Assembly (NCBI GenBank): GCA_937982565.1
Contig: CALJLN010000021.1
Location: 1 to 64,000 of the forward strand
DNA from: UBA2421 sp002343075
Lineage (GTDB): Bacteria > Planctomycetota > Phycisphaerae > Tepidisphaerales > Tepidisphaeraceae
Reading direction: 5' to 3'
Length of the DNA: 64,000 nt
Shown here: in pieces, positions 8,897-17,661 of the stretch
Layout of the letters: each line of letters begins with the position of its first letter
Position numbering within the stretch: the stretch's first letter is position 1
Notes under the pieces: generated by a model
Databases searched by the model: none
Seen by the model: only the letters and a program-made list of their open reading frames with translations
What the model was told of the DNA's origin: nothing
Program-made: the position numbers and the translations under genes

Positions 8897-9562
8897 ATGT
8901 CATTGGTCGCGAGGTTGATGGTGCTCGCAACTTTCGTGTCTACGCTACACGCTGCGCCCGCCACAGCGCCCCACCGCGAGCCACCTGTTGCGGGCCAGCA
9001 TGAAGCCGGCACGCCAGAGCGTGTCTATCTCGAACTGATTCGCGCAATTCGCGCTGGGGAATTCGAAAAGGGCATGAAGCTGCTTCAACCCCCGCCGCCG
9101 CGATTTACAGCGTTTGTCTTGGCCCGGATGAAGATGCATCACTCTTCAGAGAAGCTCACGTCGGCCATGCGTAAGCGGTTCGGCGACGAAGTGGTCGAGC
9201 AGGCCGGTGCAACGTTTCTACCGGAAAAATCACTTGCAGCCGTGAGGGCGAAGATCAATGGTGATGTCGCTGTGTTGTCATTTGTTCCCTTGTTTGATTC
9301 AGAATATGCGACATCCGCGATCAAATTGCATCGCGTCGAAGGAAAGTGGCTGGTCGGGTGGCAGAATTGTCTCAGCCCGTGGGCGGCCGACGATGACGAT
9401 TTTGATGAGATGACCGACGAACACATACAGCAGTTCGTGAATGCCGAACCGCTAATCCTGAAGTTGCATGCCGGAATTCTGGCTAGAATTGAGGCCGGCG
9501 AGTTTGCCAGCCCGGAGGACGTGCAAAGGGCAATGGTTGACGCGTCGTTTCCAGACCGATGA
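8897..9562 (+). CDS. Exported protein of unknown function
   Basis: A 221-residue protein with an N-terminal signal peptide (MSLVARLMVLATFVSTLHAA, cleavage near residue 20). The mature part begins Pro/Ala-rich, then has a helical PERVYLELIRAIRAGEFEKGMKLL segment and a beta-rich middle (NGDVAVLSFVPLF, IKLHRVEGKWLVGWQNC). That order of helices before a curved sheet is like NTF2/DUF4878-type exported proteins, an inference from pattern only. It lies 52 bp after the previous exported protein and probably shares its transcript. Confidence 0.7.
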   Translation: MSLVARLMVLATFVSTLHAAPATAPHREPPVAGQHEAGTPERVYLELIRAIRAGEFEKGMKLLQPPPPRFTAFVLARMKMHHSSEKLTSAMRKRFGDEVVEQAGATFLPEKSLAAVRAKINGDVAVLSFVPLFDSEYATSAIKLHRVEGKWLVGWQNCLSPWAADDDDFDEMTDEHIQQFVNAEPLILKLHAGILARIEAGEFASPEDVQRAMVDASFPDR

Positions 9563-9627
9563 ATTCGATAGCAAGCTTTCGTGTCCGTTCCGCCAAGTAC
9601 ATGTCGTGCTCAACCGAAGGCTACCAG

Positions 9628-11769
9628 CTAAAACAACTGCCCCTCATCGCCCGACTTCACCTTCTTCTTCTTCTTCTTCGGCTTTCCTTTCAGCGAAACC
9701 ACGTCGCTATCGCTGTCGGCTTCTGCTGTTGTTTCACCGTCGCCGGCTTCCGCGGCGCTTAGGTGGGTGGCTCTTGCCTGCACCATCACCACCGCGTCGT
9801 CGGCGCGTAGATCTTCTTCGGCGTCGCGCTTGATGGTTTTGCCTTCTTCATCCAGCTTCGCATCGGCGATGGCGGTGCGCTTTCTGGCTTCGGCTAGCAG
9901 GGCGTCGTACAGCTTTTGGGTGTCGGTGCCGTTGATATGGTTGACGGCTTTGCTGATTTCTCCGATGTAGCGCTCAAACACATCCCGCCGCGCTGCCTGC
10001 CGCTGCATTTGTTGGCGTTTGCGCAGATATGTTCCCAGCTTGCGGCCGCACTCCATGAGCGCGAGCTTCATTTCCTTGCGAATCTCATCGTAATCGGCGA
10101 CTGCTTCCTTACTCTCACTTGTAAACGGCACCCACACGCTGGCCATGTGGATCATGATGACCAGCGGGCCGACGGGAATGCTCCCGCGCGGCTGGCTCAG
10201 GTTGTAGTTGCGCCAGCCGGTCTCGATGACTGCCTTAAACGACGAGCACGCACTTTGCTGAAACAAAAGCGGCACGCGATTGGCAAAACGGATGACGCGC
10301 GCGGTGTCGGCGGTGGGCAGTTCACCGCCGAAGGCAATGGCAGCTTCGATCTGGAACGGCCGACCGCTATACACTGCCGGTTCGCGGCTGCTTGCGGCGT
10401 AAAACTCCGCCTTCACGCCCTTCAGCATCCCGGCCAGCATCTGCCGCACGCCGATGGGCGCGAGGCAATCCGTCGGCGGGGGGGATAGCCGCGCCTCCTG
10501 AAACACCTTAAACAGTTTCTCCACCTGTGGCGTTTCCACGCTCACGATGCGCGTGCGCGCCGTCAGGCCGATCGCCTCGCAGAACTCGCTCGCCCGTTGC
10601 GCCGACACCCTGCAGAACCTGTCCTGCAGAAACTGATACAGCGTGCCACCCTCGGCCGCTTCATAGTCCTTGATCATCTGCAGCAAGATGCCCAGTTCAA
10701 TTCCCTTCGGGTGCGGCTGAATCTCCTTCGTCTCCGGCGGGAGATCGTCGGTGCCGCGGGGGAAGATAATCACGCCGTCTTTTTCGATCGTGGTGATGCT
10801 CGGATCGATGTCCCCCGTCGATGCCTCTCCGCCGGAGGGCGATGCGCCCTCTGCGGGGGCACTTTCGCCCGCCGTTTGCGACCCGCGGTCGAGCGGAAGC
10901 TCTTCCTGCTCGTCGGCACTCACCCGCGACGGCGGCACAAACATGATCTGCGCGTGCGGGTTGGCAATCGCGGTGAGTTCAAGAAACTCATCGACACTCC
11001 CCCGGCCCTTCTGGTAGCGGCCTTCCAGCTCGATGCTCACGCTCGTGCCCGTGATGAAGTTCTCGGCATTGAGAAATCCCGGATCGCGCGTGCCGATGTT
11101 CAGCAACTTCAGGCGGTTGGGCGGGAAATCGACGTTCTTATCATTGTCCACCGTCACTTCCGCACGGTTGGTCTTGGTGTTCATCGCCAATTCGATGTGG
11201 TGCGCCTCTTTCTTCGCACCGGGGCGCGTGTGAATCACCATCGGCTTGCCCGTGGTGATCAGCCCATACATCCCCGCAGCGCTGATGCCAATGCCCTGTT
11301 GCCCGCGGCTCATCTTCAGCCGGTGAAACTTGCTGCCGAACAGCAGCCGCCCGAAAACATTCTCCACCTGCTTCCTGACAATCCCCGGGCCGTTATCCAC
11401 AATGCTCACGCGGTAGCGCGACTGCTTAAGCGTGGCGGGGCGGTCGGGTTGCAGGTCTTCGATGACCACCGTGACATTCGGCAAGATCCCCGCTTCCTCG
11501 CAGGCATCGAGCGAGTTATCCACCGCTTCCTTCACCGTCGTCAGCAGGGCCTTGCGCGGGTTATCAAAACCCAGCAAATGCCGGTTCTTGGCAAAGAATT
11601 CGCTTACCGCGATATCCTTCTGCTTCGTCGCCATCGACTCTGCGGTCTCGATTTTTCGCCGGGGCGCCTTGCCCGCGCCCGCCGAACCTTGTTTCGGTTT
11701 CTTCATAACTGCCGTTGACCCATTATCCCGCGAAGTGAACAACTGCGATTGGTCGTGCTTGCCCGCCAT
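9628..11769 (-). CDS. top6B: DNA topoisomerase VI subunit B (GHKL ATPase)
   Basis: A 713-residue product from ATG 11769, chosen because GGAAGGAG lies nine bases upstream; internal ATGs at 11706 and 11634 are alternatives. The Bergerat ATP-binding motifs are complete: EAVDNSLDACEEAG (Glu and Asn of the N box, about 81), DNGPGI (about 125) and RGQQGIGISAAG (about 155). An H2TH-like segment and a transducer domain with the switch lysine region TSESKEAVADYDEIRKE follow. The C-terminus is an Asp/Glu/Lys-rich tail with a run of six lysines. Topo VI is an ATP-dependent type IIB enzyme needing subunit A for DNA cleavage. No subunit A is adjacent: downstream is a convergent gene, upstream a divergent one. 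The Pro/Asp/Ser-rich insertion before the H2TH region is long for the family. Confidence 0.93.
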   Translation of the reverse strand: MAGKHDQSQLFTSRDNGSTAVMKKPKQGSAGAGKAPRRKIETAESMATKQKDIAVSEFFAKNRHLLGFDNPRKALLTTVKEAVDNSLDACEEAGILPNVTVVIEDLQPDRPATLKQSRYRVSIVDNGPGIVRKQVENVFGRLLFGSKFHRLKMSRGQQGIGISAAGMYGLITTGKPMVIHTRPGAKKEAHHIELAMNTKTNRAEVTVDNDKNVDFPPNRLKLLNIGTRDPGFLNAENFITGTSVSIELEGRYQKGRGSVDEFLELTAIANPHAQIMFVPPSRVSADEQEELPLDRGSQTAGESAPAEGASPSGGEASTGDIDPSITTIEKDGVIIFPRGTDDLPPETKEIQPHPKGIELGILLQMIKDYEAAEGGTLYQFLQDRFCRVSAQRASEFCEAIGLTARTRIVSVETPQVEKLFKVFQEARLSPPPTDCLAPIGVRQMLAGMLKGVKAEFYAASSREPAVYSGRPFQIEAAIAFGGELPTADTARVIRFANRVPLLFQQSACSSFKAVIETGWRNYNLSQPRGSIPVGPLVIMIHMASVWVPFTSESKEAVADYDEIRKEMKLALMECGRKLGTYLRKRQQMQRQAARRDVFERYIGEISKAVNHINGTDTQKLYDALLAEARKRTAIADAKLDEEGKTIKRDAEEDLRADDAVVMVQARATHLSAAEAGDGETTAEADSDSDVVSLKGKPKKKKKKVKSGDEGQLF

Positions 11770-11914
11770 CCGTGGCTTCTCCTTCCAACAACGTATCTTC
11801 TCGTCCAACCCCCGATCATCCGAAGTTACGGCGATCCGTCAACCGCCGCGCCGCCACCGCCGCCGCCCGCCCGGGGCGCTGGACGGATGGCGCATCTCCC
11901 GCAACAATATCGGC

Positions 11915-12313
11915 GTGAGCGAGACGCCTTCTTCCGTCCCCCCAATCGATCTCTCCGCCGCCCGCGACTCGCTTCGCCGGCAGCTTCTCACCAAGATCGA
12001 GCAAAACCGCGCCCACCTCCTCAAGCTGCAACGCGACAGCCGCCGCGTCCCATTCTTATTGCTGCTCCTGCTGCTGACCATCCCCGCGGGCATCTTTTTC
12101 GGGTTTGCCGGCGTCGGGGTTGTGATCGTTGCCACCGTCTTCTGCCTGGGCAGCGCGCTCTACCTGGTCTGGGGCCACAAGGAGGAGTATCACCAGCGCA
12201 TCGCCGCCGCCGAACAGCAGCTAAAAAAGCTATCCGCCCCGGATTTTGAAGGTTCGCAGCCTCAGAAAGCCGACGAGCCCGGCGGGGGCGCGGCTGGCGG
12301 GTTTCGTCGCTGA
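11915..12313 (+). CDS. Small membrane protein of unknown function
   Basis: From GTG 11915 the frame gives 132 residues: a helical N-terminus (LSAARDSLRRQLLTKIEQNRAH), two adjoining hydrophobic segments (LLLLLLLTIPAGIFFGFAG and VVIVATVFCLGSALYLVW) and a charged helical tail ending Pro/Gly-rich. This predicts a hairpin membrane protein with both ends inside. The same frame is open further upstream to 11432, but that part lies antisense to the topoisomerase gene and reads as shadow sequence. It ends 45 bp before the first TIR gene and may share its transcript. Confidence 0.6.
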   Translation: MSETPSSVPPIDLSAARDSLRRQLLTKIEQNRAHLLKLQRDSRRVPFLLLLLLLTIPAGIFFGFAGVGVVIVATVFCLGSALYLVWGHKEEYHQRIAAAEQQLKKLSAPDFEGSQPQKADEPGGGAAGGFRR

Positions 12314-12358
12314 CTCCGATTTGCATCCACCCGCACCCGCATGCGAACATGCCCGGGT

Positions 12359-15157
12359 ATGGGCGAGGAGCAATACCGTTACGCGGCGTTTATTTCATAT
12401 CGTCACGAACCCATTGGCCGCAAGTGGGCCATGTGGCTGCACCGCGCGATCGAGGGATATCGCGTGCCCAAATCGCTGGTGAAGCAGGGCAAGAGTGCAC
12501 GTCGCGTGGGCCGGGTGTTTCGGGATGAGGAAGAACTCGCCGCCAGCGCCGATTTGTCGAAGGAAATCGACGCGGCGCTTTCGCAGAGTGCTTACCTGAT
12601 CGTCGTCTGCACCCCGGAGACTCCCAAGAGCCGGTGGGTGAACGCGGAGGTGGAACGATTCGCGGCGATGGGTCGGAAGGATCGAATCCTGGCGCTCTTG
12701 GTTTCCGGCGAACCGCACGAAAGCTTCCCGCCGGCGCTGCTGGCCCTGGGCGAACCGCTCGCAGCGGACGTGCGCGACCTCAACGCCGACGGCCCGCGCC
12801 ATACGCGCGGACAGGCCAAGCTGCGGCTGATAGCCACGCTGCTGGGGCTGAGTTTCGACGATCTTCGCAACCGCGAGCAACGGCGCCAGCAGGCGCGGAT
12901 CCTGTCAGGCGCTGTCGTAGCGCTCGCCGTGGCGGCGGGCATGGGCGGGCTGAGCATCTTCGCGTTCGGGCAGAAAAAGCTGGCTGACACCCGGCTGGTC
13001 CAAGTCGAGAAAGAAAAATCCGAAGCGCAAAAGCAGCGTGATGAAGCCGAAAAGCAGCGGCTGGAAGCCGAGCGCCGCCGGGCGGAGTCGGAAGCAGTCA
13101 TCGACTTCATCAACACCGACGTCTTCGCGGGTGCTACGCCAGAGCGCATGCCGGACAAAGCGGTGCGGGATGAGATCGTCGAGAAGATGCTGGAGCCTGC
13201 GGCGAAGGCGGTGCGAGTGAAGTTCAAGGATCAACCGCTGGTCGAGGCGGCGGTGATGAACCAGATCGCCGAGAGCTTCAAAAAATTAGGCCGTTCGGCG
13301 GAGGCGGAGCTACTGCACAAGGATGCGCTGGAACGATACCGGCAATTGCTGGGGAAGGATCACCCGGACACGATCGGATCGCTCAACAATTTCGCCGTTG
13401 TACTGGGGTCCCTGGGCCGGTGGGTGGAGGCCGAGCCGTTGTTCAAGGACGCGCTCGACCGACGCCGACGGGTGCAGGGTCCGGATCACAGTGAGACGAT
13501 TATCTCAATTAACAACTATGCCAACGTCCTAGGCTCGCTGGGCCGGACAGCCGAGGCTGAGTCGCTGTTCGAGGATGCGCTGGAGCGAAGCCAGAGGGTG
13601 CTGGGAGCGGATCACCCAGATACGATCACGTCGATCAACAACTACGCCTTCGTGCTGAATTCGCTGGGCCAATCGGCGCGGGCCGAGCCACTGTATCGGC
13701 AAGCGCTTGAACGGCGCCGGCGCGTGCTGGGCGAAGATCATCCCGACACGATCACGTCGATCAACAACTACGCCCAAGTGCTGAATTCGCTGGGCCAATC
13801 GGCGCGGGCCCAGCCACTGTTCAAGGACGCGCTTGACCGAAGCCGGCGGGTACTGGGCGAAGATCACCCGGCTACACTTCTGCAACTCAGCAACTATGCC
13901 GACGTGCTAGGCTTGCTGGGCAAATTGGCGGAGGCCGAGCCGCTGTATGAGGACGCGTTGGAGCGAGGGCGACGGGTGCTCGGCGAGGACCACCCCGCCA
14001 CGATCAAGTCGATCAGCGACTACGCCGGTGTGTTATTCTCGCTGGGACGGTCGGCGGAGGCCGAGCTGCTGTCTAAGGATGCGCTGGAGCGAGGTCGACG
14101 AGTACTTGGCGAGGATCACCCCGACACGATCACGTCGCTTAACAGTTATGCATTGGTGCTGCATTCACTCGGCCGGTCTGCTGAGGCCGCGCCACTGCTG
14201 AAAGACGCACTCGAGCGACGTCAGCGAGTGCTGGGAGAGGATCACCCGAATACGATCACGTCGATCAACAACTCCGCCAGTGTGCTGCTATCGCTGGGAC
14301 GGTCGGCAGAGGCAGAGCCGCTGCTCAAGGATGCCATGGAACGATACCGTCGGGTGCTAGGCGACGATCACCCGAATACGATCGGGGCGCTAAACAATCT
14401 GGCGTTTGTGGTGAATTCGCTGGGCCGGCCTGCGGAGGCCGAGCCGCTGTTCAACGATGCCCTGCGTCGACTCCAGCGCGTGCTGGGGGAGGACCACCCA
14501 AACACGATCTCGACGATCGACAATTACGCCTCCGTACTAAATTCACTGGGCCAATCGGCGAGGGCCGAGCCACTCCTCAAAGACGCGCTGGAGCGGCGCC
14601 GACGGGTGCTTGGCGATGAACACCCGCGCACGATCACGTCGATCAACAACTACGCCGACGTGCTGCTCTCGCTGGGCCGGTCATTGGAGGCAGAGGCGCT
14701 GTACATGGATGCACTGGGGCGACGCCAGCGGGTGCTGGGCGGCGATCACCCCCACACGATCGCGTCAATCAGCAACTATTCGAACGTACTGCGCTCCGTG
14801 GGCCAGTCGGCGGACGCCGAGCCGCTGGCGCGCCGGGCTGTGCGGCTAGCGAAGGAGAGTGAGAACCTCGGGCTAAAGCATCCGAACACTCGCGCCATCG
14901 CCCGCACCCTCGCCCACATCCTCATCGCCAACAACAAGCCGGATGAAGCCCGCGCCATCTCCGCGGAGTTTGGTTTGCCCGATCCGACGACGCAACCCGC
15001 CGACACGGAACCAACAACCCAGCCGCTGGATGATGCGCGCGTTGCGGAGATTCGGGCGTTTGTGGCCAAGCTGGAAGCGGAGTGGGCGGAGGCGGATCGG
15101 AAGGGTGCTACGCAGCCTGCCGGCACGCAGCCGGCGACGGCGCCGGTGGGGACTTAA
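12359..15157 (+). CDS. TIR domain - membrane segment - TPR repeat protein (paralogue 1)
   Basis: A 932-residue protein. A TIR domain (about 5-120) has YAAFISYRHE, the conserved FRDEEELAASADLS segment, LIVVCTPETPKSRWVNAE with Glu97 at the position of the NADase glutamate of active TIRs, and RILALLVSGEP. One membrane helix (about 183-204) follows, then a charged coiled coil (210-245), a linker (EAVIDFINTDVFAGATP) also found in planctomycete kinase-TPR proteins, and twelve near-identical 42-residue TPR units of kinesin-light-chain type plus one degenerate unit. The tail is Thr-Gln-Pro-rich. The TIR faces the cytoplasm if the short N-terminal half is inside. Start 12359 is chosen because the paralogue at 15253 begins with the same MGEEQYRY. 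A role as an NAD-cleaving sensor is inference. Confidence 0.88.
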   Translation: MGEEQYRYAAFISYRHEPIGRKWAMWLHRAIEGYRVPKSLVKQGKSARRVGRVFRDEEELAASADLSKEIDAALSQSAYLIVVCTPETPKSRWVNAEVERFAAMGRKDRILALLVSGEPHESFPPALLALGEPLAADVRDLNADGPRHTRGQAKLRLIATLLGLSFDDLRNREQRRQQARILSGAVVALAVAAGMGGLSIFAFGQKKLADTRLVQVEKEKSEAQKQRDEAEKQRLEAERRRAESEAVIDFINTDVFAGATPERMPDKAVRDEIVEKMLEPAAKAVRVKFKDQPLVEAAVMNQIAESFKKLGRSAEAELLHKDALERYRQLLGKDHPDTIGSLNNFAVVLGSLGRWVEAEPLFKDALDRRRRVQGPDHSETIISINNYANVLGSLGRTAEAESLFEDALERSQRVLGADHPDTITSINNYAFVLNSLGQSARAEPLYRQALERRRRVLGEDHPDTITSINNYAQVLNSLGQSARAQPLFKDALDRSRRVLGEDHPATLLQLSNYADVLGLLGKLAEAEPLYEDALERGRRVLGEDHPATIKSISDYAGVLFSLGRSAEAELLSKDALERGRRVLGEDHPDTITSLNSYALVLHSLGRSAEAAPLLKDALERRQRVLGEDHPNTITSINNSASVLLSLGRSAEAEPLLKDAMERYRRVLGDDHPNTIGALNNLAFVVNSLGRPAEAEPLFNDALRRLQRVLGEDHPNTISTIDNYASVLNSLGQSARAEPLLKDALERRRRVLGDEHPRTITSINNYADVLLSLGRSLEAEALYMDALGRRQRVLGGDHPHTIASISNYSNVLRSVGQSADAEPLARRAVRLAKESENLGLKHPNTRAIARTLAHILIANNKPDEARAISAEFGLPDPTTQPADTEPTTQPLDDARVAEIRAFVAKLEAEWAEADRKGATQPAGTQPATAPVGT
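13283..14794 (+). repeat. Twelve tandem 126-bp TPR-coding repeats
   Basis: Each unit codes 42 residues with consensus SLGRSAEAEPLYKDALERRR followed by RVLGEDHPDTITSINNYAxV. Units stay in exact 126-bp register without indels from 13283 to 14794, then a degenerate thirteenth begins. The DNA itself is strongly similar between units, so copy number could change by slippage or recombination. Confidence 0.9.
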
Positions 15158-15252
15158 CGCACGCAGCGATTTGGAACTGAAAGTTGACCCGGGCGCGACG
15201 GGCTGATGGATCATTTGCATCTGCGCGGGGAGGTGTGCGAATATCTTTGTCC

Positions 15253-17457
15253 ATGGGCGAGGAGCAATACCGTTATGCGGCGTTTATTTCGTATCGGCAT
15301 GAGCCGATCGGGCGAAAGTGGGCGACGTGGCTGCACAAGTCACTTGAGTCCTATCGCGTTCCGTCGTCGCTGGTAAAAACCGGCAAGGCCCCGCGGCGGC
15401 TGGGGCGGGTTTTTCGCGATGAGGAAGAACTCGCCGCCAGCGCCGATTTGTCGAAAGAGATTGATGCGGCATTGGTGGACTCGAAGTTTCTGATCGTCGT
15501 GTGCACGCCGCGCACGCCGCACAGCCGATGGGTCAACCAGGAGATACGGCGCTTCCGCGACCTCGGCCGGGGCGACCGAATTCTCGCGCTCCTGGTCGAA
15601 GGCGAACCGCGCGAGAGTTTCCCGCCGGGGTTGGTGGAAATCCGGCGGGAGGCGGTTGAATCAGAAGCAGCCAAAGCAAACGCAATCGACGAGATTGAAC
15701 CGCTCGCGGCAGATGTGCGGGAGGATGTGCGAGTTTCATCCGGGCACGGTCGGGGACACACCAGGGGCCTGGCCAAACAGCGTATTCTCGCGTCGCTGCT
15801 CGGCGTCCGGTTTGACGATCTGCGAAACCGCGAACAAAGGCGGACCCAGGGGCGAATCCTGGCGACGGCGGTGGTGGCGGTGGTGGTGGCGGGTTTGTTC
15901 GGATGGCTGGCGGTGTATGCCATTGGTCAGAAGACCCTCGCGGGCACGCGCCTGGTTGAGGTGACTGAGCAAAAGGCCGAAGCGGAGCGGCAGCGTAGCG
16001 AAGCCGAGCGTCGTCGGGAGGAGTCGGAGGCCGTCATCGACTTCATCAACACCGATGTCTTCGCCGGCGCAACCCCGGTGCGGATGCCGGATGCGAAGGT
16101 GCGGGATGAGATCGTCGAGAAGATGCTCGAACCGGCTGCGAAGGCGGTACGGGAGAAGTTTAAGAATCAGCCGCTGGTCGAGGCGGCGGTGATGAACCAG
16201 ATTGCGGGAAGTTTGCTGTCGCTGGGCCGGTCGGCCGAGGCCGAGCCGCTGCTGAAGGACGCGCTGACCGGCCGCCGGCGGGTATTGGGCGAGACTCACC
16301 CGGAGACGATCTCTTCGATCAATAACTACGCAGTCGTATTGGAATCACTGGGCCGGTTGGCGGAGGCCGAGCCGCTGTACAAGGACGCACTTGAACGATA
16401 CCGGCGCGTCCGGGGCGACGATCACCCGGATACGATCACATCGATCAACAACTACGCCTCTGTGCTGCGCTTGCTGGGCCGATCGGCAGAGGCCGAGCCG
16501 CTGTACAAAGACGCGCTGGAGCGAAGCCGGCGGGTGCTGGGGGAGGATCACCCGGACACGCTACGGGCGATCAATAACTATGCCCCGGTCCTGCTTTCGC
16601 TGGGCCGCAGTGGCGAGGCCGAGCCGCTGTACAAGGACGCGCTGGAGCGACGCCGGCGGGTGCTGGGCGAGGATCATCCGGACACGATCCAATCATTCAG
16701 CAACTACGCATTTGTGCTGGATTCGCTGGGCTGGTCGGCGGAGGCCGAGCCGCAGCACAAGGAGGCGCTGGAGCGAAGCCGGCGTGTGCTCGGTGAGGAT
16801 CACCCTGAGACGATTCGGCAGATGAACAACTATGCCAGCGTGCTTCAGTCGCTGGGCCGATCGGCGGGGGCCGAGCCCCTGTACAAAGATGCGCTGGCGC
16901 GTAGCCGAAGGGTGCTGGGCGAGGACCACCCGAACACGATCACATCGATCAACAACTACGCGGACGTGCTGCGGTCGCTCGGCCGGTCGGCGGAGGCCGA
17001 GCCGTTGCACAGGGATGCGCTGCAGCGACGGCGACGGGTGCTGGGCGAGGATCACCCGGACACGATTACGTCGATCAACAACTACGCCTTCGTTCTGGGT
17101 TCGCTCCGCGCGTCTGCTGAGGCCGAACCTGTGGCGCAGCGCGCGGTGCGGCTGGCAAGAGCAAGCCAGAGCCTCGGACCCAGACATCCGTACACGCGCG
17201 CGTTCTCCCGCACCCTCGCCCGCATCCTCATCGCCAACGACAAACCCGACGAAGCCCGCGCCATCGCCGCGGAGTTTGGTCTGCCGGACCCGACCACCCA
17301 GCCCGCCGCCACGCAGCCGACGCCGCAGCCGCCGACGCCGCCGCTGGATGACGCCCGTGTCGCGGAGATTCGGGCATTTGTAGCCAAGCTGGAAGCGGAA
17401 TGGGCGGAGGCGGATCGTGCCGCGATGACGCGGACACCGGCGTCTCAGCCGGGGTGA
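15253..17457 (+). CDS. TIR domain - membrane segment - TPR repeat protein (paralogue 2)
   Basis: A 734-residue paralogue of the preceding gene in the same orientation, 95 bp downstream. The TIR domain (about 5-120) keeps YAAFISYRHE, FRDEEELAASADLS and SRWVNQEI with Glu97. It carries an Arg/Glu/Ala insertion of a dozen or more residues after FPPGL that paralogue 1 lacks. The membrane helix (ATAVVAVVVAGLFGWLAVYAIG), coiled coil and EAVIDFINTDVFAGATP linker follow, then seven full 42-residue TPR units plus one degenerate unit, and a Thr/Gln/Pro-rich tail. The open frame extends upstream to 15184, but ATG 15253 matches the start of paralogue 1. The pair looks like a recent tandem duplication that has diverged mainly in repeat number. 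Confidence 0.88.
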   Translation: MGEEQYRYAAFISYRHEPIGRKWATWLHKSLESYRVPSSLVKTGKAPRRLGRVFRDEEELAASADLSKEIDAALVDSKFLIVVCTPRTPHSRWVNQEIRRFRDLGRGDRILALLVEGEPRESFPPGLVEIRREAVESEAAKANAIDEIEPLAADVREDVRVSSGHGRGHTRGLAKQRILASLLGVRFDDLRNREQRRTQGRILATAVVAVVVAGLFGWLAVYAIGQKTLAGTRLVEVTEQKAEAERQRSEAERRREESEAVIDFINTDVFAGATPVRMPDAKVRDEIVEKMLEPAAKAVREKFKNQPLVEAAVMNQIAGSLLSLGRSAEAEPLLKDALTGRRRVLGETHPETISSINNYAVVLESLGRLAEAEPLYKDALERYRRVRGDDHPDTITSINNYASVLRLLGRSAEAEPLYKDALERSRRVLGEDHPDTLRAINNYAPVLLSLGRSGEAEPLYKDALERRRRVLGEDHPDTIQSFSNYAFVLDSLGWSAEAEPQHKEALERSRRVLGEDHPETIRQMNNYASVLQSLGRSAGAEPLYKDALARSRRVLGEDHPNTITSINNYADVLRSLGRSAEAEPLHRDALQRRRRVLGEDHPDTITSINNYAFVLGSLRASAEAEPVAQRAVRLARASQSLGPRHPYTRAFSRTLARILIANDKPDEARAIAAEFGLPDPTTQPAATQPTPQPPTPPLDDARVAEIRAFVAKLEAEWAEADRAAMTRTPASQPG
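16219..17100 (+). repeat. Seven tandem 126-bp TPR-coding repeats
   Basis: The same 42-codon unit as in the neighbouring paralogue, seven exact-length copies from 16219 to 17100 followed by a degenerate eighth. Units with the sequence AEPLYKDALER recur almost unchanged. Confidence 0.9.
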
Positions 17458-17476
17458 GAGGTGTGAGAGGAGCGTT

Positions 17477-17574
17477 GAGAGCTAAGAGCGGAAAGCCGAG
17501 AGCTGAGAGCTGAGAGCGGAGAGCGGAGAGCCAAGAGCTGAGAGCTGAGAGCTGAGAGCGGAGGGCGGAGGGCG
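17477..17574. repeat. Heptamer minisatellite, about 14 copies of GAGAGCK
   Basis: Fourteen consecutive 7-bp units of the form GAGAGCT, GAGAGCG or AAGAGCT fill most of the gap between the second TIR gene and the next gene. One strand is nearly pure purine plus C, so the spacer has strong strand asymmetry. No coding potential is evident; reading frames through it give only low-complexity Ser/Ala/Leu peptides. Confidence 0.9.
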
Positions 17575-17661
17575 GGAGCGTAGATCTTGGGGGGCGACTT
17601 GAACCGTGGGGGCAACGGTGCTAGCGTTCTGTGGGCGGGTTGCGGCGGGGGAGTGGGTGTG

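Noticed and set aside
10597..11718. Long plus-strand frame (373 codons) inside the topoisomerase VI B gene
   Set aside because: It is the antisense shadow of a well-supported gene, Arg/His/Leu-rich with no recognisable motif.
11432..11914. N-terminal extension of the small membrane protein
   Set aside because: Overlaps the topoisomerase gene in antisense and shows no coherent protein features; GTG 11915 is preferred.
13283..17100. Possible CRISPR array
   Set aside because: The periodic units are contiguous 126-bp coding repeats without spacers; no cas genes are present anywhere in the window.
12359..17457. STAND/NB-ARC (NLR-like) identity for the TIR-TPR proteins
   Set aside because: No P-loop or nucleotide-binding core lies between TIR and TPR; a membrane helix and coiled coil occupy that place.
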